Positions 7,879-16,875 of a DNA stretch of 64,000 nucleotides are shown piece after piece (position 1 is the first letter of the stretch; the number at the start of each line of letters is the position of its first letter). The notes under the pieces are model-generated. The model worked only from the letters and a program-made list of their open reading frames with translations. It searched no databases and was not told the origin of the DNA. Made by a program: the position numbers and the translations under genes. This stretch comes from Marinisporobacter balticus (GTDB lineage Bacteria > Bacillota > Clostridia > Peptostreptococcales > Thermotaleaceae), in assembly GCF_004345705.1 (NCBI RefSeq), contig NZ_SLWV01000004.1, forward strand, positions 1 to 64,000. The letters are read 5' to 3'.

Positions 7879-8454
7879 ATGATGAATAGGATTTGGATTT
7901 TCATGATTATAACGGGGATAGGGGTTGCGGTGATTACCCGAAATACCCAGATTATTAATGCCGTGGTAATTCAAAATACACAAGAGGCTGTGTTGTTTGC
8001 AATCGGTCTCACTGGGATTATGGCCGTGTGGTTAGGGCTGATGAATATAGCAGAAAAATCAGGATTGATTAAAGGAATAGGAAGAATAATGGGTCCTCTT
8101 ATAAGACTTCTATTTCCAGAGATACCGAAAAATCACCCTGCAATTAGCAGTATCGTTATGAATATGGTAGCAAATATGTTTGGGGCAGGAAATTCTGCAA
8201 CAGCGTTAGGTTTAAAGGCTATGGAACAGCTACAAAATATTAATCCATACAAAAAGCGTGCAAGTAATGCTATGTGTATGTTTCTAGTGATTAATATGTC
8301 TTCCATACAATTAGTTCCATTGTCTGTTTTAAAGATTCGAGCAGATGCAGGAAGCTTAAATGCCACAGAGATTATCGGAACGTCATTGGTTGCGACTACG
8401 GTTTCTACTATTGTAGGGATTGTATCATGCAGAATTTTAGAGAGGACATATTGA
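7879..8454 (+). CDS. spmA: Spore maturation protein A
   Basis: The 191-residue membrane protein carries the nucleoside-recognition/Gate domain, with GMIMGP-like loops (GIGRIMGPLIRLLFPEIP) and NMVANMFGAGNSATALG, characteristic of SpmA. With SpmB it is needed for spore core dehydration and heat resistance. The ATG at 7879 has AGGGGG 8 bases upstream. It is one base from spmB, so the pair is an operon. Confidence 0.95.
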   Translation: MMNRIWIFMIITGIGVAVITRNTQIINAVVIQNTQEAVLFAIGLTGIMAVWLGLMNIAEKSGLIKGIGRIMGPLIRLLFPEIPKNHPAISSIVMNMVANMFGAGNSATALGLKAMEQLQNINPYKKRASNAMCMFLVINMSSIQLVPLSVLKIRADAGSLNATEIIGTSLVATTVSTIVGIVSCRILERTY

Positions 8455-8455
8455 T

Positions 8456-8986
8456 ATGATTTATTTATTAAATTTATTATCAGTTATGATTATCCCGATC
8501 ATGATTACGGTTATTCTGATATATGGAATGATGAAAAAGATTGATATTTATGAAGCTTTTGTAGAGGGGGCAGGACAAGGATTTCAAACGGCTATTCGTA
8601 TTATGCCCTATCTGATCGCTATATTTTTAGCAATAGGGATATTTAAAGATTCAGGAGGGTTAAATTTATTTACAAAAATATTATATCCTATTACTAATTT
8701 TTTAGGGATTCCTCGAGAAGTATTGCCTCTAGCCATTATGAGACCCGTATCAGGAAGTGGGGCATTAGGGGTTGTAAAGGATTTATTGCACACCTATGGA
8801 CCCGACTCTTTTATTGGTAGGGTAGCTTCAACCATGATGGGTTCAGCTGAGACCATATTTTATACAATGGCTGTGTATTTTGGGGCTGTAGGGATTAAAA
8901 ATAGCAGACATACACTTCTTGCAGCTTTAATTTCTCATGTGGCGGCTGTTTTTGCTTCTATATGGGTTTGTAGATGGATTTTTTAG
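8456..8986 (+). CDS. spmB: Spore maturation protein B
   Basis: The 176-residue partner of SpmA has five or so membrane helices and the conserved MRPVSGSGALGVVKD and STMMGSAETIFYTMAVYFG segments. The start codon follows the spmA stop by one base, indicating translational coupling. The two proteins act together in the forespore envelope during core dehydration. Confidence 0.95.
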   Translation: MIYLLNLLSVMIIPIMITVILIYGMMKKIDIYEAFVEGAGQGFQTAIRIMPYLIAIFLAIGIFKDSGGLNLFTKILYPITNFLGIPREVLPLAIMRPVSGSGALGVVKDLLHTYGPDSFIGRVASTMMGSAETIFYTMAVYFGAVGIKNSRHTLLAALISHVAAVFASIWVCRWIF

Positions 8987-8997
8987 AATAAAATACC

Positions 8998-9026
8998 TTG
9001 ACAAGATATGCATATTTTTATAAATT
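8998..9026 (+). promoter_or_regulatory. Promoter of the T-box/metG unit
   Basis: TTGACA at 8998 and TAAATT at 9021, 17 bases apart, precede the T-box leader. Confidence 0.65.
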
Positions 9027-9049
9027 ATATATATACTAAGTTTAATCAT

Positions 9050-9309
9050 TAAAAGTAATGATGGGAAGAGTAAGTATAGGGATTCGTTGTAGAGAGCCAG
9101 GTGTGGTGAAAGCTGGTACGAAGGAAAATACTGAAGATGGCCCCTAAACTGTATGGCTGAGGTGTAAATACTTAGGGTATACCGGGTTGCATCCGTTAAT
9201 TTGCAAAGTGATTAAAGTCACTTACCAAGGTCGTTGCTGTGAAGCCACGACAAATTAGGGTGGTAACACGAGGAGTAACTCGTCCCTTTATAAGGGGACG
9301 AGTTTTTTA
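9050..9309 (+). promoter_or_regulatory. T-box riboswitch leader (methionine)
   Basis: The leader has the T-box core AGGGTGGTAACACG at 9257-9270, the Stem I AGTA-type loop (GGGAAGAGTAAGTA near 9063) and a strong terminator (ACTCGTCCC / GGGGACGAGT plus T6, 9278-9308). The candidate specifier is ATG at 9137-9139 in CTGAAGATGGCCC, on the 3' side of Stem I. Uncharged tRNA-Met would pair through TGGT and prevent termination. The downstream metG agrees with a Met specifier. Confidence 0.92.
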
Positions 9310-9332
9310 ATGGAAAAAGAGAGGTGATGGAT

Positions 9333-9626
9333 TTGCGCTTTGGGAAGGGACTCGGGCTAATCTTTCGATTTATTTATGGGTATTTGATAGGATATATCTT
9401 TGTTGCTGTCATATACATTGCTGTAGCAATAACAGTCATTTTGTTTGATCCAGAGGCATTTTCAATTTTTATTATTACATATATAAAAACACCTGAGTAT
9501 AATAAACTAAAGATCAGTTTATTAGGACATGTTTTAATGGTTTTATGTGGCATGGTTGAATGGATGAAATGTAAAAATGAAATCAAACGAAAAAAGAAAA
9601 AGAGGAGGAAACAGATTTATGAGTAA
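9333..9626 (+). CDS. Small two-helix membrane protein in the metG leader operon, unknown
   Basis: About 97 residues: two hydrophobic stretches (around GLIFRFIYGYLIGYIFVAVI and HVLMVLCGMVEWM) and a strongly basic end (KRKKKKRRK). The frame is open from GTG 9324, but AGAGGTGAT is the ribosome site and fits a TTG start at 9333; GTG 9324 and ATG 9327 overlap it. The end overlaps the metG start by 8 bases. It is read only if the T-box allows it. I do not recognise the family; a role in Met uptake or none at all are both possible. Confidence 0.6.
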   Translation: MRFGKGLGLIFRFIYGYLIGYIFVAVIYIAVAITVILFDPEAFSIFIITYIKTPEYNKLKISLLGHVLMVLCGMVEWMKCKNEIKRKKKKRRKQIYE

Positions 9627-11556
9627 AGGAAGTTATTATATTACCACACCTATTTATTATCCAAGTGCAAACTTACATATTGGACATACGTATACAACCG
9701 TAGCAGCAGATGCAATGGCGAGATTTAAGAGACTTACGGGATATGATGTAATGTTTTTAACAGGAACAGATGAACATGGGCAAAAGCTGCAAAATGTAGC
9801 GAAAGAAAATGGGATGGAACCAAAGGAATATATTGATGGCATTGTAGCAGGGATTAAAGAACTTTGGAAAACTATGGAAATCTCTTATGATGATTTTATT
9901 AGAACCACAGATGAAGATCATAAGAGAAGAGTTCAAGAAATATTCAAAAAGCTTTATGATAAGGGTGATATTTACAAGGGCGAATATGAAGGATTATATT
10001 GTACGCCTTGTGAATCTTTCTGGACAGAGACACAAGTAGTAGATGGAAAATGTCCTGACTGTGGCAGACCTGTAGAAAAAACGAAAGAAGAAGCATATTT
10101 CTTTAAGTTATCTGAATACCAAGATCGCTTATTACAATTATTTGAGAAAAATCCTGAGTTTTTACAACCTGCATCTAGAAAAAATGAAATGATGAATTTT
10201 GTAAAGTCAGGGCTTGAGGATTTATGTATATCAAGGACAAGCTTTGACTGGGGAATTAAAGTACCTATCGATGAAAACCATGTTATTTATGTTTGGTTAG
10301 ATGCGCTTTCAAACTATATTACTGCTTTAGGATATCCAGAAGATGTCAACGGAAAATATAAAAAATACTGGCCTGCGGATGTACATCTAATGGCAAAGGA
10401 AATTGTAAGATTCCATACAATTATCTGGCCTGCAATGCTTATGGCACTAGATATTCCTCTTCCAAAGAAGGTTTTTGGACATGGATGGATTTTAATTGAA
10501 GGTGGAAAAATGTCTAAATCAAAAGGCAATGTGGTAGACCCTGTTGTACTTGTAGCACGATATGGGGTAGATGCATTAAAATATTTCTTGTTAAGAGAAT
10601 ATTCCTTCGGACAAGATGGTGTATTTACAAATGAAGTATTACTAAATCGAATGAATTCTGATCTTGCAAATGACTTAGGAAATCTTGTGAGCAGAACGGT
10701 TGCTATGATTGAAAAGTATAATGGAGGCATCATTCCAGAGGCAAAGGTAGCTGGAGATTTTGATGAGGATTTAAAAACAGTGGCAATTGATGCTTGGAAA
10801 AAAATGGAAGAAAAACTGAATCAATTAGATTTTAGTAATGCATTAGAAGAAATATGGAAGATTGTAAGAAGAACCAACAAATATATTGATGAAACCATGC
10901 CATGGATTTTAGCAAAGGATGAAGAGAATAAAGGTCGATTAGATACAGTGCTTTACAATTTAGCAGATGCGATAAGAATTATTTCGGTACTGATCCAACC
11001 GTTTATGCATGATACATCTAAAAAGATTTGGGCACAATTAGGAATCGATGCAGGTCAAGGAACCGCGTGGGAAGATACTTTTGTATTTGGAAAACTGCCA
11101 AGTGGTGTGAAGGTGCACAAATCTGCACCATTATTCCCAAGAATTGATGTAGCAAAAGAATTAGAAAGCTTAGAAGCTTCTACAAAGAAGGAAGAACCAA
11201 AAAAAGAAGAGAAACCACAAAAAGAAATTGTACAAAAGTCTGAAATTACCATTGATGATTTTGATAAGGTAGATTTAAAAGTAGGACAAATTTTAGAATG
11301 CAAAAAGCATCCAAAAGCAGATAAATTATTGGTATCCCAAGTAAAGATTGGTTCTGAGGTAAGACAAATTGTATCAGGGATTGCAAAATACTATAAACCT
11401 GAAGAATTAATAGGAAGAAAAGTAATCGTTGTAACAAACTTAAAGCCGATCAAACTAAGAGGAGAAGAATCAAGAGGGATGATCTTAGCAGCAGCTGATG
11501 GAGAGGATTTAACATTGGTGAGCGCAGATATTGAAGATGGTGCACAAGTAAGCTAG
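9619..11556 (+). CDS. metG: Methionyl-tRNA synthetase
   Basis: The 645-residue enzyme charges tRNA-Met. It shows the HIGH signature (H-I-G-H at residues 20-23), a CxxC-CxxC zinc knuckle (CTPC, CPDC), KMSKS near residue 297, the anticodon-binding helices, and a C-terminal EMAP-type tRNA-binding domain from about 540 (DLKVGQILECKKHPKADKL). ATG 9619 has AGAGGAGG 10 bases upstream; the longer frame start at 9577 is inside the previous gene. Expression is set by the T-box. Confidence 0.98.
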   Translation: MSKGSYYITTPIYYPSANLHIGHTYTTVAADAMARFKRLTGYDVMFLTGTDEHGQKLQNVAKENGMEPKEYIDGIVAGIKELWKTMEISYDDFIRTTDEDHKRRVQEIFKKLYDKGDIYKGEYEGLYCTPCESFWTETQVVDGKCPDCGRPVEKTKEEAYFFKLSEYQDRLLQLFEKNPEFLQPASRKNEMMNFVKSGLEDLCISRTSFDWGIKVPIDENHVIYVWLDALSNYITALGYPEDVNGKYKKYWPADVHLMAKEIVRFHTIIWPAMLMALDIPLPKKVFGHGWILIEGGKMSKSKGNVVDPVVLVARYGVDALKYFLLREYSFGQDGVFTNEVLLNRMNSDLANDLGNLVSRTVAMIEKYNGGIIPEAKVAGDFDEDLKTVAIDAWKKMEEKLNQLDFSNALEEIWKIVRRTNKYIDETMPWILAKDEENKGRLDTVLYNLADAIRIISVLIQPFMHDTSKKIWAQLGIDAGQGTAWEDTFVFGKLPSGVKVHKSAPLFPRIDVAKELESLEASTKKEEPKKEEKPQKEIVQKSEITIDDFDKVDLKVGQILECKKHPKADKLLVSQVKIGSEVRQIVSGIAKYYKPEELIGRKVIVVTNLKPIKLRGEESRGMILAAADGEDLTLVSADIEDGAQVS

Positions 11557-11572
11557 TTGAGGGGGAAGAGTG

Positions 11573-12340
11573 ATGTTGTTTGATTCTCATGCCCATTTAA
11601 ATGATGCAAGATTTGAAGGGGAACAAGAAAAGATTATTCAGAATGCAATAGCGCATGGAATAAGCTATATTTTAAATGCAGGAGCTGATTTTGAATCTTC
11701 TGTAAAATCTATAGAGTTAGCCCATAAATATGATAGGGTCTATGCATCGGTAGGGGTTCATCCTCATGATGCAGAAAATATGGATGATATTACATTAGCG
11801 CTTTTAAAAGGACTTGCAAGAAAGCCAAAGGTAGTGGCTATTGGTGAAATTGGACTAGATTATTACTATGACCATTCACCTCGCGATATCCAAAAAGAAT
11901 GGTTTCGAAGACAGATTGGGTTAGCAAAAGAGGTGAATCTACCGATTATCATTCATGATCGGGATGCAAATGATGATGTAATGCGTATTTTAAAAGAGGA
12001 AAAAGCTTTTGATACAGGGGTGGTACTGCATTGCTTCTCAGGAAGTGTGGAACTTGCTAGACAATATATAAAGTTAGGAGCGTATATATCCATAGCAGGA
12101 CCTGTAACCTTTAAAAATGCAAGAAAAACAGTAGAAGTTGTTGAGAATATCCCACTAGAGTATTTATTTGTGGAGACAGATTCACCCTATCTAACACCTG
12201 TACCCTTTCGAGGAAAGAGAAATGAAATGGCATATGTAAGATATGTAGCGGAGAAAGTTGCAGAAATTAAGGGATTATCATTAGAAGAAGTAGCCAATCA
12301 AACGACAGAGAATGCAAAGAAATTCTTTGGCATTAAATAA
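11573..12340 (+). CDS. tatD: TatD-family metal-dependent deoxyribonuclease
   Basis: The 255-residue TIM-barrel hydrolase has FDSHAHL at the N-terminus, GEIGLDYY, HDRDA, LHCFSG and ETDSPYL motifs holding the two metals. It is the YabD homologue, downstream of metG as in B. subtilis, likely acting as a 3'-5' nuclease in DNA quality control. ATG 11573 is preferred to GTG 11570 because of spacing from GAGGGGG. Confidence 0.94.
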   Translation: MLFDSHAHLNDARFEGEQEKIIQNAIAHGISYILNAGADFESSVKSIELAHKYDRVYASVGVHPHDAENMDDITLALLKGLARKPKVVAIGEIGLDYYYDHSPRDIQKEWFRRQIGLAKEVNLPIIIHDRDANDDVMRILKEEKAFDTGVVLHCFSGSVELARQYIKLGAYISIAGPVTFKNARKTVEVVENIPLEYLFVETDSPYLTPVPFRGKRNEMAYVRYVAEKVAEIKGLSLEEVANQTTENAKKFFGIK

Positions 12341-12384
12341 AAAATAAAGTATAGGATAGCATGATCCTATACTTTATTTTTTTT
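12341..12384 (+). terminator. Terminator of metG-tatD
   Basis: AAAATAAAGTATAGGA / TCCTATACTTTATTTT with a short loop is a 16-bp perfect stem followed by T. Confidence 0.92.
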
Positions 12385-12459
12385 GAAAGAAGGAATTACA
12401 TATTTTGTATAGAATGTACTAAACTTAAGCAGATTTCTAAACAAAAGGGGACAAAAAAT

Positions 12460-14010
12460 ATGAAAAAACTACAATCTATTATTTGTACATGCATCCTATT
12501 TCTTTCATGCATGTTTGTACAAACATATGCACAGGAGAATTATTTAAATGAGGCTATTGATCAAGGGATTACAAAAGGAGAATTTCTCTCTACACTTGTA
12601 GAAATGATGGGGTGGAATGAAAGCAATAATCAATCCACATCAGGAGAAAGTTATGTGGATTTAGCTAAACAGCACGGAATAGTGCTAGATAATTATGACA
12701 CTGTTAATCAAACTATTTCAAAGGAGGAAGCAGAAGAAATATTTATCAGAAGTATGGGATATGATCTCACTACAGGAAGGATCAATTTTTTAGATAAGCC
12801 TTTTGAAAATGTAACGATAGATCCGCAAAATACTACACAAAAAATGATTATAGATATGTATCAAAAAATTCGTGAACCACTAGAAGGGTTAAATGGTTTT
12901 TATGCCATAAAATCCTATCCACAAATAGAACTACTGCCAAATTTTGATTCTGTTGGTTTTGGATGGAGTCATCTGAGCGTGCATGAGGAAAATAAAGTCC
13001 AGTTAGAAATGAATACAAATAATGCCTTTTATTTACCAGAAGATTTTTCAAAAATAGTAAACAAAGCACATGAAGGAAATGTGTCTACAAACTTAATGGT
13101 GTATGCATCACAATATACAAAAGATCAATATGGAGTAGGGCTTGTTGAACATATTATTACAAGTGAAGAAGAAAAAAAATCTGTTATTAAACAAATCGTA
13201 GCGTCTGTAAATCATATAGAAAGAGATGGGGAAGAAGCTGCTTTTGATGGGGTAGTCATAGATTTTGAAGATATAATTAACGTAGAACTCGCACCTAAGT
13301 TCAATGATTTTTTAAAAGCATTAAAAGAAGAATTAAATAAAGATCATAAAAAATTATATGTAACGGTTCCACCAAGAAAATACTATAAAGGATATGATTA
13401 TAAAACGATTGGAGAAATTGCAGATAAAATTATATTGATGGCGCATGATTATTATCCAAAAGATGTTAAAGATTTAACGGTATCAGATCCAATAGAGGAA
13501 TTTAATCGTATAGAGAGTCCTCTTACGCCTATGAAAAATATCTATAACAAGGATTTTGATATCTATTATGCATTAAAAGATATTACGGATGAAGAAGTAG
13601 GCGTTTCTGATAAAAGTAAGATTTTCCTTCAAATTTCATTTGATGCGGTTCAATGGAGAAAAGGAGAAAAAAACAATATGCTTTCTGTGTGGCATGAAAA
13701 TCCACCCTATGAAGCGATCAAAAAAAGGATAGAAATACAGAAAACAAAAACTGATTTTTACATGACATATAATAAGGAATTTGAAAATCCATATTTTACG
13801 TACTATGATGATACGAACAATATTGAGAATATGATCTGGTATGAAGATACACGGAGTATATTAACGAAAATAAATTTAGCAAAATTGTTCGGCATAAAGA
13901 ATATATCTATATGGCGGCTAGGGAACATTCCAGCATATAACGGAGAAAATGAAAAGTCTATGTATTTAGATACATGGCAACAGATTTGTAATCAATATGA
14001 AAAGCATTAG
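12460..14010 (+). CDS. Secreted glycoside hydrolase family 18 protein
   Basis: The 516-residue protein has a signal peptide (residues 1-23), a middle region with weak S-layer-like helical character, and a C-terminal GH18 barrel with the catalytic DxxxxDxE: Asp263, Asp268 and Glu270 in DGVVIDFEDI. Members such as YaaH/SleL cleave peptidoglycan, often in spore germination; no LysM repeats are seen here, so substrate is open. ATG 12460 is used, 9 bases after AAAGGGG; earlier in-frame codons lie in the preceding terminator. Confidence 0.82.
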   Translation: MKKLQSIICTCILFLSCMFVQTYAQENYLNEAIDQGITKGEFLSTLVEMMGWNESNNQSTSGESYVDLAKQHGIVLDNYDTVNQTISKEEAEEIFIRSMGYDLTTGRINFLDKPFENVTIDPQNTTQKMIIDMYQKIREPLEGLNGFYAIKSYPQIELLPNFDSVGFGWSHLSVHEENKVQLEMNTNNAFYLPEDFSKIVNKAHEGNVSTNLMVYASQYTKDQYGVGLVEHIITSEEEKKSVIKQIVASVNHIERDGEEAAFDGVVIDFEDIINVELAPKFNDFLKALKEELNKDHKKLYVTVPPRKYYKGYDYKTIGEIADKIILMAHDYYPKDVKDLTVSDPIEEFNRIESPLTPMKNIYNKDFDIYYALKDITDEEVGVSDKSKIFLQISFDAVQWRKGEKNNMLSVWHENPPYEAIKKRIEIQKTKTDFYMTYNKEFENPYFTYYDDTNNIENMIWYEDTRSILTKINLAKLFGIKNISIWRLGNIPAYNGENEKSMYLDTWQQICNQYEKH

Positions 14011-14024
14011 AGATTATCTAATTT

Positions 14025-14071
14025 AAAAAGCACCCAGTACATTCAAACTAAAATGTACTGGGTGCTTTTTT
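14025..14071 (+). terminator. Terminator of the GH18 gene
   Basis: AAAAAGCACCCAGTACATT / AATGTACTGGGTGCTTTTTT is a 19-bp stem with T run. Confidence 0.93.
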
Positions 14072-14589
14072 GGCTAGAGGAATAAGTTCATAGGACGTGC
14101 ATATATATAAAGAATAAAGATAAAGGAAAATATGCATAATCAAAAAGAAAAATCATATAATAGAAAAGTGTGAGAAAGATAGGCATTATTTTATTTATTT
14201 TTTGAAAATTTCCTGGGAAATATGACGAAGGTTGACAATGTATAATATTTATAATTATGTAAATAATAATCAATATTGTATTTTAATTACTCTGAATACT
14301 GCAAAAATTTGACTTTAGAGAGGTTTTTGTGTAGACTACTGTAGTTATCTTAAAACGACATATGTTTTATAGCAAGATGAAACTACAAAAAAATGTTAAT
14401 TAGTATATAATATACTATTTATAGAATTTTTACGAAGGATGTATACTATATGTGGTATAGCGCATCAGCAAATTATAGTTTGATGATTTTTTTTATAATA
14501 TAAGATGAAAAAGGCTGTAATCTACCGCTAAAATGAATAGCAAGCTGTATAATTTTGAAGGTAGAGAAAATAAGGAGGGTAAAAAACCT
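14072..14589 (+). other. Gene-free leader of the 3D-domain gene
   Basis: About 500 AT-rich bases without a credible frame. They hold a candidate promoter (TTGACT 14309, 17-base spacer, TAGACT 14332), a TAGTATA/TATACTA inverted repeat at 14401-14417, and a weak stem CATCA/TGATG followed by eight T at 14463-14492. The long leader suggests untranslated control, but I could not match a known riboswitch. Confidence 0.5.
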
Positions 14590-15621
14590 ATGGAAACACA
14601 TTTTAAGAATATAAAATTGCTTATAAAAAGAAATTTTATGATTCTAGGGATTGTTCTGCTAATAGGAATGCTTTGTGGAAGTTTTGCATTGAAAAAAGAG
14701 ATTGTCATTAAAGATGGAGAAAAACAAGTGAAAGTAGAAGTGTTTTTTTCAAATGTAGCAGATGCAATCAAGAAAGGGAACATAGCATTGAATGATCATG
14801 ATCAAGTATCTATTCCACTGAAAAGTAAGGTAAAAGATGGCATGACTGTTACCGTTCAAAGAGCATATCCCGTGAACATACAAGCAGATGGTGAATTAGT
14901 AGAAGTAATGACTGCAAATGAAAAGACAGAAGATATCTTAAAAGAATATGCAATTCCTATTGGAGAGAAAGACAAAATTGAACCAGCACGAGATGAAAAA
15001 ATAAATAAGTATGAAACCATCACCATCGTGCGAGTCAATGAAAAAATTGTTGCAGAAAAAGAAGAGATCCCTTTTGAAAGTATGATTCAATACAATAATA
15101 CATTGGATCAAGGAAAAGTGAATATCATTCAAAAAGGGAAAAATGGTGAAAGAGAAGTGAAGTATAAGGTTGTATATGAGGATGGAAAAGAAGTATTTAA
15201 AGAATTAACAGAAGAAAAAATTTTAAAGAGTCCTGAAAAGGAAATCGTAGAAAAAGGGACAGCGATGGTCGTCGCAACCTCTAGAGGGAATATTAGAGTT
15301 GAAAAAACCATCAAGATGACTGCAACAGCTTATGACGCTACCTTTGAGAGTTGCGGGAAACATCCTGGGGATAAAAATTATGGCATTACCAGAAGTGGAA
15401 CAAAGGTAAAGCCAGGAGTTGTGGCAGTAGATCCAAACGTAATCCCTTTAGGAAGTAAACTCTATGTGAAATCTCTTGATGGATCGAAAGATTATGGGAT
15501 CGCAAGCGCCGAAGATACAGGTGGTGCCATAAAAGGAAATCGAATAGATCTTTATTTTGAAAGTCCAAAGGATGTTAAAAAATATGGAAAAAGAAAAGTT
15601 GTAGTTTATGTTTTACAATAA
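14590..15621 (+). CDS. yabE: YabE-like cell-wall protein (DUF348, G5 and 3D domains)
   Basis: The 343-residue exported protein has an N-terminal anchor (residues 16-36), DUF348 repeats (around residues 40-135), a G5-type domain with EIVEKGTAMVV, and a C-terminal 3D domain from about 245 (TATAYDATFESCGKHPG, VAVDPNVIPLGSKLYV, AEDTGGAIKGNRIDLYF). The three Asp residues give the 3D domain its name and fit lytic transglycosylase-type activity. ATG 14590 follows AAGGAGGG by 10 bases; the ATG at 14533 lacks one. It keeps the yabE-rnmV-ksgA order. Confidence 0.9.
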   Translation: METHFKNIKLLIKRNFMILGIVLLIGMLCGSFALKKEIVIKDGEKQVKVEVFFSNVADAIKKGNIALNDHDQVSIPLKSKVKDGMTVTVQRAYPVNIQADGELVEVMTANEKTEDILKEYAIPIGEKDKIEPARDEKINKYETITIVRVNEKIVAEKEEIPFESMIQYNNTLDQGKVNIIQKGKNGEREVKYKVVYEDGKEVFKELTEEKILKSPEKEIVEKGTAMVVATSRGNIRVEKTIKMTATAYDATFESCGKHPGDKNYGITRSGTKVKPGVVAVDPNVIPLGSKLYVKSLDGSKDYGIASAEDTGGAIKGNRIDLYFESPKDVKKYGKRKVVVYVLQ

Positions 15622-15630
15622 TGAGAACAG

Positions 15631-15659
15631 AGGACAGGGGATTTTCTCCTGTCCTTTAT
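15631..15659 (+). terminator. Terminator of the 3D-domain gene
   Basis: AGGACAGGGG / CTCCTGTCCT stem, loop ATTTT; T-tract short. Confidence 0.65.
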
Positions 15660-15732
15660 GATTATCTACAATGTTTTTTATGAATATGGTATAATGATGT
15701 GAAACTACAATATCCTGTAAAGGGGGTAGAGA

Positions 15733-16143
15733 ATGAAGATTGCTGTAATTGATGGGCAAGGTGGAGGTCTTGGAAGATCAATTGTTGAAAAGATTAGAGA
15801 AAATTTTAAGGATAATATAGAAATCATTGCTTTGGGAACAAATTCCCTTGCAACATCTAATATGATCAAAGGTGGGGCTCATGCTGGAGCAACGGGTGAA
15901 AATGCTATTAAGGTAATGAGTAAGAAAGTAGATATAATCATTGGGCCTATAGCGATTATTGTATCTAATGCAATGATGGGAGAAATAACACCAGTGATGG
16001 CAGAGCATGTATCGGATAGTCAAGCTAAGAAAATATTGTTACCTATGAATAAGTGCAATATACACATTGTAGGAACGAAGGGGTTTAAGATCAATGAGAT
16101 GATTCAAGCGATTATTGAAGAATTAAATAGGCATAAGAATTAA
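15733..16143 (+). CDS. DUF3842-family protein
   Basis: The 136-residue protein starts with a Rossmann-like MKIAVIDGQGGGLGRSIVE glycine loop and contains IIIGPIAIIVSNAMMGEITP, typical of DUF3842. Function is unknown; the glycine loop suggests nucleotide binding. AAAGGGGG precedes the ATG. It stands between yabE and rnmV with its own terminator. Confidence 0.85.
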   Translation: MKIAVIDGQGGGLGRSIVEKIRENFKDNIEIIALGTNSLATSNMIKGGAHAGATGENAIKVMSKKVDIIIGPIAIIVSNAMMGEITPVMAEHVSDSQAKKILLPMNKCNIHIVGTKGFKINEMIQAIIEELNRHKN

Positions 16144-16190
16144 AACCATGAAGGTCTGTGCATAGAAAGACCATCTTCATGGTTATTTTT
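16143..16190 (+). terminator. Terminator of the DUF3842 gene
   Basis: AACCATGAAGGTCT / AGACC-ATCTTCATGGTT with small bulge, then ATTTTT. Confidence 0.85.
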
Positions 16191-16328
16191 ATGATCGCTC
16201 CCTATGTGATATTTATTTTCATTATAATGGAAAGAATAAGGAAAAGGAAGGAAATATTAAGGTTTACTATCATATATCTATATTGTACAATGATTTAAGA
16301 ATAAGAAAAGAATAGTTGGAGGAACAAT

Positions 16329-16859
16329 ATGATTAAAGAAGTAATAGTAGTAGAAGGCAGAGATGATGTGATTGCTGTTAAACGGGCAATGGATGCAGAA
16401 ATGATTACTACGCATGGATTTGGATTAAAGGAAGAGACATTCAAAAGAATAGAATTTGCGCAAAGACGAAAGGGCGTTATTATATTTACAGATCCAGATC
16501 ATGCAGGAGAAAAAATAAGAAAAAGAATAGCCGATCGGGTAAAAGGCTGTAAACATGCTTTTTTACCTAGAGAGCAAGCAACAAAAAATGGAGATATTGG
16601 TATAGAAAATGCTTCTCCGGAAAATATTTTACTTGCGCTAAAAAAAGTTCGAACAGAAAGTGATAGCGAGAGAAAGGAATTTAAGCAAATTGATTTAATA
16701 AAAAATGATTTAGTAGGGTCTAATGAAGCCAGTTACAGACGGGATGAACTTGGAAAAGAATTAGGCATTGGCTATGCAAATGCAAAACAGTTTTTAAATC
16801 GATTAAATAATTATGGGATTACGAGAGAAGAATTTGAAAAAGGACTAAAAAAATTGTAA
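16329..16859 (+). CDS. rnmV: Ribonuclease M5
   Basis: The 176-residue Toprim-domain nuclease matures 5S rRNA. The Toprim acid is in VVEGRDDV at the N-terminus and the DxD pair is in FTDPDHAGE near residue 57; the C-terminal domain DUF4093 follows (GSNEASYRRDELGKELGIGY). It is 16 bases upstream of ksgA, the usual neighbour. Confidence 0.96.
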   Translation: MIKEVIVVEGRDDVIAVKRAMDAEMITTHGFGLKEETFKRIEFAQRRKGVIIFTDPDHAGEKIRKRIADRVKGCKHAFLPREQATKNGDIGIENASPENILLALKKVRTESDSERKEFKQIDLIKNDLVGSNEASYRRDELGKELGIGYANAKQFLNRLNNYGITREEFEKGLKKL

Positions 16860-16875
16860 TGGAGTAGGAGCGATT

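Noticed and set aside
14463..14492. Possible attenuator: short stem followed by eight T before yabE, and a similar T8 at about 17927 before the 18009 gene
   Set aside because: Stems are only about 5 bp; too weak to claim a shared regulatory element.
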